A stretch of DNA of 64,000 nt from Diphasiastrum complanatum (taxonomy: Eukaryota > Streptophyta > Lycopodiopsida > Lycopodiales > Lycopodiaceae). Shown here piece by piece: positions 24,401 through 36,000 of this stretch. Under the pieces are notes generated by a model, which saw nothing but the letters and a program-made list of their open reading frames with translations, ran no database searches and was not told where the DNA came from. The position numbers and the translations under genes were made by a program. Every line of letters starts with the position of its first letter. Position 1 is the stretch's first letter. Where the stretch lies: the NCBI GenBank assembly GCA_029204225.1, contig MU832141.1, forward strand, positions 1 to 64,000. Reading direction: 5' to 3'.

Positions 24401-27400
24401 GAGCAGCCATATATACGAGGGATAGGGCATAATATTAATTTGTTGAGTTCAAAAACACCTCTAATCCCATACCTCATGGTGGAATGATACAACAATTATG
24501 GGGATCTAGCCATTCTGAGGAATATCATCTTGGAAATCATGACATTATATGAGATGGTTACATGATGCTGCATGTTGAGGTCATGATTATCTAGCGAAAT
24601 GATGAGCACTATTAGTGTGAAGGTGTAGCCTATGCCTCCAACATTTTTTGACTTATACAATAATGAGCTCCAGTAGGTTATTGGGGCTTTGAACAGGCCA
24701 CAAATAGGAGGGAGAGGACATATTGTTGCTTGCTTGACTACTCTATAAATTACTAGGCAAGAGGTGCCTAAGGATCATGGGGGTGGTATATAACATGATT
24801 CTATATACATGATTGCCTTATAGCATAGATACCCTAATTTGGCAAATGAAAGGTATTGGATGAAAGATGGAGCTTTGACAGGGACTTGTAGTCAGGTGTA
24901 TAATATCTACATAAATGACTTCTGTGCAGTTATTGCAACTCACTATGTCTACAGATCTCGACTGTTCATGGATCACAGCTACCTTGGCTGGGATCAGCTA
25001 TCACTCCCTCCGACATCATAATGTGACCAAGATACTGTACACCCATCTTGCATAGCCAAGTCTTCTTGTTAATGGCACGCAGAGTATTGTCGTGCAATAA
25101 CTTTAATGCTTCACAGAGATGCAGACCGTGCTTTTGGCATTGACTTGTACTGGAGTATATGGCTATAAATTCCACAACATAACTTCCTATGCACTGCTAG
25201 AATTTATCATTCATGAGTATCATTATTGTTGCTAGTGTATTTGTTGGCTCAAATCGCAAAGCCAAGAATGTATAATGAACAAAATGTTATGTAATCCCAG
25301 AACACATCAATCATGACCATCATCGATGTGGTCAATGTGTCGGTTAGCCCAACAATAAATCCAAAAATTCATAATGAGCAAAACAGTTTAGTAGGCCTTG
25401 ATATGGGGTCATCACTGTATCTGCCAGTGCTAATGGACCAGAAAGTTGAGCAAACACAAGAGGCTCTTGGGAGCATAGTTCCTATTATATCAATAGAACC
25501 TTTTACAGAACATGTAGACTTATCAACTATGAAAGCGTTGGAACATCTAGATAGTCAACCTCTTCAAAACACCATTTTGTGATGTCCCTAAGACACAAAC
25601 TTGATGGCGACTGTGGAAGGGACTAAATGTCTAGTAAAACAAAAATGGAAATCAGCCTTTTAAAATGCCATTATGACAGAACGAAAAGGGCACTCTGTAT
25701 CAGGACTGCTACAGAAACATTCCCTTAGCAGACATAGAATATATCCACCAGCAATTTCTCACTTGAGATCTACACTTATACAAAGATCAACTTCTGACCA
25801 TAACGCTAGCTTGAGCCAACAACCAAGAGCCAAACTGGATAGCTTCAATACAATGGCACTGTTGAAAAGGTTAATAGTCTCATTTCAACTAGAGGTAGCC
25901 CATCATTATGTTGCATTTCATAGCGAGAGATATATCACAGGTTCCTTTTCAACTGGAGGAAGCCCATTATTATGTCACATGTCATAGTGAGAGACATATC
26001 ACATGATATAGCCCCAATCTGTAAAATGTGAAACACTCCAAAATTTGTATTGATATTTGCTAGGAGAACAAGAATGTGGTACTCAAGATCAAAAAGCATG
26101 ATAAAAAAACCCAAGTCAGCCTTCCATACCTTGAGATCCATCAAAGCTACTAAAGTTCAAATATGTGAATTGGTTCCAGTATTTCTAAAACACTACATGT
26201 TCTGAATGAGTTTTATCATTACCTTCCACAAATCTTCTTTCTCCTTAGCAGTATCAGCGAAGACAAAATCAGAAGCATGATGCTCCTCAGCAATTTTCTT
26301 GACCTGGAGTGCTTGTTCGAGGGAGTATGCCTCTGTATCACGAAAAAACATTTATCATCTGCCAAAGTGTTTTATGCACTCTATCACACAATACCTGGCA
26401 TTCATAACAGTACACCCATATGGGACAACAAGATCCACACATACTGCGAAATCATCTTCCTTGTGTACAAGAACTAGTTAATTTTGGCCAGACACCAGAA
26501 AACACGAGCATTAGCTATGATTAAAAAATGCTTCGAGTTGTTACCTTTGTGAATAGTAACCAAAAAACAGAGAAGCAAAGTGAATGATGAACAAGAAACA
26601 TAATAAAAAAGTGGAGAGGCAAAAAGGTTCAAATTATTTTTCTAATGCAGAGAAATCAAAATTGTCACAATATAACATCTTTTAAGCATTTCAGCACTTA
26701 GCAGAAGGGAAACTACCAGCAAGGATGCCAGATCTTAACAAATAAATAACAACAGCAACCTTCTATAAGAGTTGACATATATGACAACAATGTTTTTCCA
26801 ATTGTTGAACGCAACTAGTGAATAATCAAGAAAAAGATGGCCCATTTGGAAAATATGATAGCAACGCTATGTTGCAAATTTCGCTTAGCTCTGACCTAAA
26901 AGATGCAGGTCAGAGTTTGATGCCTATGGATATGCTTGCAATTGAACCATCTGACAGCAAGTTAGAAAAGGGATTCATCAGAAAGGTGGCACTTAGATTA
27001 AAAGAAAGACAATACTGTATTGAGTTCCAAAAAAACAAGTCAAGAGAGAAATCTTGTCACCTTGTTGACAATCAATCAATGATTGTCAACAAGCTGACAA
27101 TCATAAAACATAAATGGGCATATAGTGAATGGATCCAAGAAATGGCAAGTAGTGATAAAATAGGGTCTCATAGTAGCACAAAATCTAAAATCAGACAAAC
27201 AAGACTGAGTAATCTTACAATGACAACTTGCCTTGTATGATATATGAGTACGAATACGTCTGTATGAGGCATATGGTATAAAGCTGGCACAAAATATGCA
27301 CAACTGTCATAAGTAAAATCTGGTTAAAGCTGAGTCTACAAGTTGTTAAACCAGCTTCGAAGGTTCTTATTGTCACCTGTCAACAACTCTGCCATGAATT

Positions 27401-29792
27401 TTACTAACAGGAAAAGTTTGAGACTCTGCACATCTTGCATTTTCAAATTACCTGTACCAATGAGTTCAAACATCAAAGTTGGCTGTTCTGGGTAGTGTTT
27501 TCCATTTGCAAGGTTGATAGCTTTGATTTGCACCTCGTCCAACAGCTCCACTCTTGACACCTGGAGAGCAACAAGATTATTCCTATCACAACGAGCTGGA
27601 ACAACTCCAGTTTCCAGAAGAAGGCATTCCGCATTCCACTGACACAATTCATGCGAACCGAGACCCAAACTATCACAAACAAAACATGGATGAGCAGAAG
27701 GGTAAAAGCCAAGATTATTGAACTTATTTTCAGGCAAGATATCAAAATACTTAGCCTTGTGAGTCTTAAACATTGACAGAAAGTGTCGAAGATGGCTAAG
27801 AAAGGGTTTATTTTCATCTAGGATGAGTTCATCTATTCTGATAGTAGTGCTAGTTGCAGAAAGTTAGAGACAATTGCAGGAGAAACCAAACTTTCAGGGA
27901 ATTTGAGGCTTGATGGAACCTGAATGCCCGAATGCATGGTTGCAATTGCAACATCAGCTGCATCTTTTACAGAAGGAAAGTTGCACATTGCCACCTTCAG
28001 ATTACGGCACAAAAAGTCACTAGCTTGTTTCACCATAATTCCACCTAAAAATCTAGAAGCTTTGCCACACAGACCTATGAAAAAAATGGGATTATCAGGA
28101 AAAGTCTCTATATGGACATATCCCATAATTTCAAATGTAAATGTATTAACAACAACTGTTCATCGGAACTTTTTGATGGAATAATTCTAAAAAAAAACCT
28201 TTTATCTCAAGAACATAATCTGACAAATCTGCAAAAGTGTTGTTCACAATGTTGAATCATCCTCCAATCATTAGGTCATATATAGAGTTTAACATAAGCT
28301 CTGATGAAAGCGAAAGTTTTTGCTCACAACAGATGCTTCTGGGATCTTCTGAAGTCGTAGGGTTACTTCTGTGATAACTCCCAGCGTGCCCCCGCTACCG
28401 ATTATCAACCGTGTGAGATCATACCTGCCCTAAATTTCACCAGGATGTTAGCTTACTTCTATTAAACTTCAGCACATTACCCTTGTAGCCTTGTGATAGT
28501 TGCAATACTTAATGGCAAACTAAATGATATTAAACTCCAGTACAATATCAAGCTTTTTCATCGTGGAAACAAAATAATCAACAATGAAGCATTATTATCA
28601 AATAAGTTTCTGAATCTAGTCGTTATTTGTAAAATTTATGATGGTAGTCCACCTTAAATTAGCCACTAGGTTATAAACCATCAAATCTATCATGCCTATT
28701 TGATGCTACATATTAAGTACATCTAGAATGTAATCGCAAAGTTTCACACCAATCGACTATGCCATGTATCGTGTTAATTTTATGAAGAACTCACACCAAT
28801 TGACTCTGCCATGTAAAGTGCTTTCACCCCTTTAGCTGAAAAGATGATTTTAATGTTCAAAAGTGCTTTCGGAATGATTTTAACATGCTAGAACTACAGT
28901 ATCTAACTATTTGTGAGGACATTGTTTGGCTGACTTTGCAAGAACTGTGACTTCATAGAAAAGTTTGAATTGAACGCCCAATTCATTTAATCTGACATAT
29001 TTAAATGGTCAAGGGATCCACAAAATATAGATGACTAAAGCTATGAGTGTCACTGCAGCTACTATAGATTTACGCATAGCTCACAATGAGTTACAAATTA
29101 AACATCATGCACACTTATACGGACAATGAATCCACAGGGTTATTAATTGTCATTCAGACCATAAACTTTCGAAGTCATTTATTTTTTGGCATTTCTCAGA
29201 ATCATTTTTGGGCATCCTTTTCTGACTCATAGATTCTAGGACCTCAAATGTATAAATAGGCATGTAAGACTTATTATGGATTGAAAATCGGTCACACAAT
29301 AACTCTTAGCTTAGATTAGCTTAGCTTCATTTCAACATCAATTAGCTTGAATCATAGTTGCAGCGCGATTCAGAATCGCGATCCCGATTCGCGATTCGGG
29401 ATTTTCCCAGAATCGTGTAGAATCGATTTTTTTTTTTTTGTTTTTTGAAATTATTTTGCGCAATATGGGTATCAGATGAAAGCTTTGATCGAGGGGAATA
29501 TGATTGTGTAGTTTGCCGACTGTTTCAGGTGCAGGATGGTCCCTTTTAGGTGTATTAACTCCTAGGTTTACAACTTTACGCTAAAGCTGCATCCCATATA
29601 AAAAAAAGAGAACACATTGGGGCATTCCCAATGAACATAGCAGGAATCTCCCTTTCTCTGATTCTCCCTCTCTATCTCTCTCTCTGATCACCATTCACAA
29701 CAAACGGAACTAAAACCATGCTGAACAAAAACCTAGCTGAATCATTCTGAACTTTAGCCTTAAATAAAACAATTTTTGACAAAACAACCATA

Positions 29793-29873
<81 letters not shown>

Positions 29874-29924
29874 CGATGGTGATGGCTGCTGCTGCCCTGT
29901 CCTAGATCGCCCTACCCTGGTCCG

Positions 29925-29970
<46 letters not shown>

Positions 29971-30022
29971 GCGATGGTGATGGCTGCTGCTGCCCTGTCC
30001 AAGATCACCCTACCCTGGTCCG

Positions 30023-30056
<34 letters not shown>

Positions 30057-33000
30057 GATGGTGATGGCTGCTGCTGCCCTGTCCTAGATCACCCTACCCT
30101 GGTCCGCCCTCTCTCTCTCAATGGCTCCACGTGGATCTGTTGCTGCTTCTTCTGCTGTCCCTCGCGCCACACCTTTCCCTCCACTTCGGACCACCCGCTC
30201 CCCCATCGCTACTATATCCACCCCCCCCATCGCTACTATCTCCACCCCCCCCTCGCGGAAACCAACCCCCTCCCCATCGTTGAAAAAGACACCCCCTTCG
30301 CTGGACAAGACACCCTCCTCGCTGAAAGCATCACCCCCATTGCTGACCAGACCCTCACCACCCTCGCTGCTGGATCAGAGGCCTCGCTGCCCACAGCTTT
30401 GTCCTCCGATGCAAACTCCTCGCTGTCTACAGATTTGCCATCCCCCTCGTTGTCCTCAGATTTGTCATTGCTATGTATCAGGGATGTGGCACCCCCTTCC
30501 TCTTCTTCCTCTTTTTCCCCACTCTCAGTTTCTTCATCCTCTTCTTCTCTCTCCTCTGCTGTTCCTCCCTCTCTTTCATCTTCTTCTTCTTCTTATGCCT
30601 CTTCCTCGTCCCCACTCTCCTACCCTACCGCTCTGGCCATCCCTAACGGCCTTCTTCCCATCCCCATTACCCAAGAACCCACAGCTCCCCCATCTGCGGT
30701 ACCCATCCCATACACTCCATCCAAATCCACAGAAATATTTTCCTCTTGAGAAGCTGACCAAATGAAAACCGATTTCCAGCTTTTGAAACATGAACTATCA
30801 CAACTGAAAGGGATAGTGGTCTCCTTACTCAAGGAAAAAAATGTGTTACAATCCAAAGTCGCTTTGTTAGAGCAGGTGATCAACACTAAGCAGGTTGCAG
30901 CCTCTGAATCAACCACCACCATGATAAAGGAGCTTGAGAGTAAGATTGAGCAGCACAAAGATTCATGGGCAGCAGTCTTGCAGAAAGGCACCAAGCCTAA
31001 CGCCCCCATCTCCTCCGTCATCTCAGCCACCATTTTGGAAGAGAGGTCAAGGGAGCAAAAGGGGCACAACATCAGGGTTCGTGGGATACCGGACACACAG
31101 GATGCCATTGCCGAAGCCACGAGATTTCTCGAGACCACTCTAGGACACATGACAGATGGGCTAGATACAGCTTGGAGGACCACCAGAGATGCAGCTACAC
31201 TCGTTATCTGTTTCACTTCTCTAGAGAGTCGCCGAGATGCGTTGCGGTGTAGATCTAAGCTTCGTGGCACCACTATCTATATGGATGACGACCTCACATA
31301 TATCCAGGTAGAGGAGAGGCGTAAAGCCTTTCAGGCAGCCCGTGAGTCTGGCAGACGAGTCATTTACCGAGATGGACGAGTGCGCTTTCTTGATAGTGCA
31401 CCTAGTAGATCCCAGTGCTAGGGGTTTGGGGTGCCCGGGGGTGGGAACACCTCGGGGCCCCATCCACAACACCTTCGGATTCACATTGGGGCAACTCAGG
31501 GTGTCCTCTCATCAACTAGCTATTGAGACTGGGAGGTTCCATGGTATTCCTAGAGAGGAGCGGATTTGCCAGTTATGTTCTCTAGGCGAGGTGGAGTCTG
31601 AGGAGCACTTTATCTTTAGGTGCCCTGTATATTATGAGATCACAGGGCGATATCACTGCCTGTTCAGAGAGATGCCTACCACTCTACGCTCTCTCATAGC
31701 CTATGAGGACCCACGGTCTGTTGCTCTGATGGTACGTGAGATGTCCATACTACGAAGAGATTTATACGAGACATCCCAGCATTTTACCTCACAGCCATTG
31801 ATTACCTCATTCTTTACTAGGCGGAGATCAGTGCCTGAAGATGAGGATCATGATTATGACGACGACGAGGATGACGACCGCTCTCATGCTCATAGAGATC
31901 AGAGACAGTGTACCTCCCACCATCCTGTTACCACCAGGATTACCAAACGTTCTAGACAAAGGCGTAGTACCACTACTACTACACGTGCACGTGCTCATGC
32001 TCACAGACGACACCGGCAGGCTCCAGCGCTTTCCCAGTCTGTGGTCCGCATTACATCTTTTTACAGCATCAGCACAACAACAACAGCACCGCCTTGACAT
32101 CTTGCCATAGATACTTATGACCATTATGCATACGGGTCTATTCTAGTTTGCACTAGATGTTTTTCTTTATAACAGTTGGAGACGTTTTTATATGCTCCCA
32201 ATACCACATACTTGACATGTACTTCATTAGTCTTATACGCCTTTTGGCATGGAAAAGACATTAATAAAGCTTTCTTTCTTTCTTTCTTTCTCTACAACCA
32301 TAAATCATAAACCATAAAACTGGAGTTACAGAACTAAAACCACAAAGAACAATACTGAATCACGACAATGCTGTGAATAGGATCATCATAATATATAATA
32401 TCGGGCCACATGGCACCAAAAAGGGGTACAATGATGTTCCATGAACGTAATGAAAACTATACAACTAAGGCTCGTCAGAGTCATGGTAGGATAGATCATC
32501 CAAATTTGAGGACTGCAGGTCCCATGGGTCCGCAGATGAATCGGAACTGGAGGGAGCCATATGTCGTGGTGTGGCCCTGGCTCTGCTGCGTGCTCTGGAT
32601 CCCTGCTGCGTGCCCTGGCTTTGGACCACCCCCCTCCCCCTGCCTCTGCCTCTCTCCCCTCCTCTGGCCCCCATCTGGCTGCCCCCAGCCCTGTGTCTAC
32701 TCCGTCGTGCCTGTGTGTCAGGTGGCTGTGACCCTACGCCCTAGGATGGCCCTACCCACTGTGATGATGCCTGGCCGACGGCTGCCCGTGATGCTCCACT
32801 CCTGTCTACAAAAAGAGTACTCAGCACCCCCCTCCCAGAACCTCTAGGTCTCCCCCTAGGCCTACGTGCAGGAATGGCTGGCTCCTCCTCTGTCTCTGCA
32901 TCAGGGTCCACCAGCATGTCAGCCAAGTCATCCCCCTGTGCCTCTGCCCACATCTCCTCGTCCTCCTCCGTATCCCCTTCAACCCACTCCTCCTCCTCCA

Positions 33001-36000
33001 CATAGTCTGCCCCGAGCATCTCTCCACCCTCCGAGCCCTCGTCATCTCCCTCCTCAGCCCTCTCCCTCTGCCTCTCTGTCCTCGTCTGCCGCCGTAAAGC
33101 CTGTGCGTCAGCCTGTGCTTCTCTGTAGAACTCTCTATGGATCTCATCATCCAACTCCTCCTACGTTGGTGGTGCCCGAGGAGCAGCAGCTATCGAATCC
33201 ACCAAGCAAGTGTCAGGGTCCACCTGCAACCAAAAACAATACATTGTTGTCAGGCAGGTATTGTGCAACTCACTGCATATTTTGAAAGCAAATCAATTCA
33301 TCAAAGCATAGCAAGAAAAAAGAGGTGATGATGTGACTCACCTCGAGCATCTGACCCTCTCCTCGTGTGCGCCTCAGCATACGGCCGTTGGTGTTCACAA
33401 ACACCAACCGCCTACACTGCTCGATGGACAACCTGTTCCCCTTTTGCGTGTGATACAAGGCTCAGGTGCTCCAATTCCACTTGCAAGCTCCTGCTGAACA
33501 GTCCTGTGCAAGGACTCTCTCAGCCAATCGCCTTAGGTCACCTGTGCTGCGCCCATGGATGCACCACCATGTAACGGGCCTCAACTGATCGCCATCGAAA
33601 GGAGACTGGAAGCGCTCAAATGCGAGCAGCTGGCTTGCAATGTTGGCCAAAATCGGACTTGTTGGCAACAGGAAAAACGTGGCACATGTAAGACCCCTCG
33701 AATTCACACACTACCAATGAGTACAATACTGCAGTAACATTGCTACCAACCGATTTCTCACACGTACCTGGTCCAGGCCATATGCGCTCCGTGTACTCCA
33801 CCCATCCCCAGTGCAGCTCCGGATCATCCCTCTCTCGGGTACAGCGCCACAAGGGGTGCAACATGTGGGCTACGGCGTGGATGGGTCGGTGGAAGTAGTC
33901 CCATCTGGCCTCCCAGATACGTGAGATCTCGCGCCTCCTGCAGCAGACAAATTACAACAATCACTAAACCATAGCATAAAAGAAACGCATCAGACTTGGG
34001 TGAGAAACAACAAGCTAGACACTGAAGAGTCATACCTGTACTCGTCCAAGGCTGACAACAGAATCCCCTCGCCGATGCGGTCCATGAACTCGTAAATGAG
34101 ACCGAGGGTGCACCCCTCACGGTCTACCAGGCGCAGCACTCTGAAAATGGGTAGAAGGATCCCACTAATCTCCTCAGCAGCTCTCCAAAATTCGTCGCCG
34201 TACACAGTGGACTGGAAAAATGCCGAATGGGGGAGGTCTGTAAAGTCCCGGAAGGCCACGCTGGAAACCATCCGCCGCAATGCATCCTTCACCACCACCA
34301 ATCGCTCTAGCACCAAGAAGTAAAATGCAAAGTGTGTGGGTGCGGGCTTCTTCAGGTTTAGGGTGGAGAAGGTGCAGAACAGGGCCAACACACGCCTCTT
34401 CCTGGTAACAAAACTGACCAGGCGCATGGCCGTAGTAGTGATCTGCAACACAAACATCCAGTAAAAACGTTTAGACAGTAGTTGAGACGTGGTTAGCAGC
34501 ATCGAAGGAAGAAAGCATAGGAACAAACTATACCTCTTTGATCCATGGAAGCGCACACAGGTCATGGATGAGCAAGTCTATGCAATGTGCAGCACAGGGT
34601 GTCCACACAATGCTGGAGTGCTCCCTCATCATAATCTCGCCCATCTGCTTGCAGTTCGAGGCGTTGTTGGTGACAACCTGAACCACGTGCTCAACCCCGA
34701 TGTCAGCAATAACATCTCTAATGACCTCCCATATGAAATCGGCTGTGATGGCGTCACCACCTCGAGTGGCATCCACGCCACGTAGGAATACTGTGCCAAG
34801 TGGGCAAGAAACCAAGACATTGATGACGGATCGCCGACAAATGTCGGTCCATCCATCACTCAATATCGTGCATCCATACCTGCCGCAAAACACCCATTAG
34901 CTACATGCAAAAATTGCGGCACCAATAAATCCTAAACACATGCAAAGAGATTATAAAGACAAGTTACTTACTGCTGCCAAGCTGAGCGAATGGAACTCAA
35001 CTCCCGCGTGATGGTCTCCTCCTCCTGACGAAGCAACCTGCCTCGCAGTGCCTCTCGCCTGGGAGGTGTCCATGTAGCATCCACGACCGCCATCTGTGCA
35101 CAGAACTCCTTGAACACCCAAGTGTCAGCAACAGCAAAGGCAATGCCGCACTCATAAAAGAACTGGCCACACAGTCGAGTGCAACGGGCCTGCTGCTCTC
35201 TCTGCCAGCCGCATCGATCAAGGGTCTGCTGCCTGGGCCTAACCCCTCTCTGCTGTGTATATAGTGCTCGTGGTCTAGCATGCCCAACGGATGGCTGATC
35301 CGTGGGTGTGTCACTCTCTCTGACAACATCTGCCGAAGCATGTGGTGCATCTGCTGCCGAGGAGGAGGGACGAGAAGCACCCGCTGCTGCTTAACCAACA
35401 TGCTCATTTGATGGTCCTACTGCTGCTGCGGATGGAACTGAAGGTGCTGTACTAGGCCCTGCACCTGAACCATGCTCTGCCCGTGATGTACTGGGCCCTG
35501 CAGCTGTACCATGCTCTGCCCGTGATGTACTGGGCCCTGCAGCTGTACCATGCTCTGCCTATGATGTACTGGGCCCTGCACCTGTACCATGCTCTGCCCG
35601 TGATGTACTAGGCACTGCACCTGTACCATGCCCAACCCGTGATGTACTACGCCCTACAGCTGTACCATGCCCTGCCCGTGATGTACTGGGCCCAATACCC
35701 ATGGTAGGCCCTGCATGCCTGCCTGTAGCTGCTCTTGCTACCTGTCCCTGTCTAGAACCCTGTGATGCAGTATCGGGCCCGTACATGGTAGACAACCTCT
35801 ACAGATCCTCATCAGAAATCCTAGGGCAATCAGATATGCCCAATGTCCGCCCATCTGGCCCTCTGACCCGTAGCAAGTGAGCCCTAACCCTGGTGAGTGA
35901 TCCCGTGAAGTGACCACCGCAATGCAAGCATCTTCATCTGCGGGTGCCTGAGCCATGGTGTGTGCCCACATCCCCGTCGGTAAGCTCAACCTCGGCCCAA

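Larger units (their letters stand above)
30121..32294 (+). mobile_element. internally deleted LINE: ORF1 plus ORF2 C-terminus and 3' tail
   Basis: Order: repeat-rich 5' part, Pro/Ser-rich region, ORF1, then directly the last ~200 codons of ORF2, 3' UTR and a (TTTC)n tail after GGAAAAGACATTAATAAAGC. Endonuclease and RT are absent; the junction lies near 31424-31480, in a short G-rich stretch. The same 3' end recurs at 20.4 and 38.6 kb. Confidence 0.75.

Noticed and set aside
26818-27240. 140-codon plus-strand open frame in DLD intron 6
   Set aside because: No recognisable domain, antisense within an intron, composition like the surrounding AT-rich DNA; probably chance.
28030-28126. Upstream extension of DLD exon E5 as a longer coding frame
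   Set aside because: The conserved protein continues from E4 (..ASV) to VAMCNF at 27994; the extension has no homology and is intron.
29672-30087. Open frames rich in Ser-Leu or Arg-Glu across the microsatellite
   Set aside because: Translations of CT/GA dinucleotide repeats.
32410-33285. Pro/Cys-rich open frames on the plus strand
   Set aside because: They are antisense shadows of the Arg/Glu-rich hAT transposase exon on the minus strand.
35417-35635. Frame encoding repeated [12 protein letters not shown] units
   Set aside because: Alternative frame of the 39-bp array; the hAT transposase frame ([11 protein letters not shown]) is the one continuous with flanking domains.
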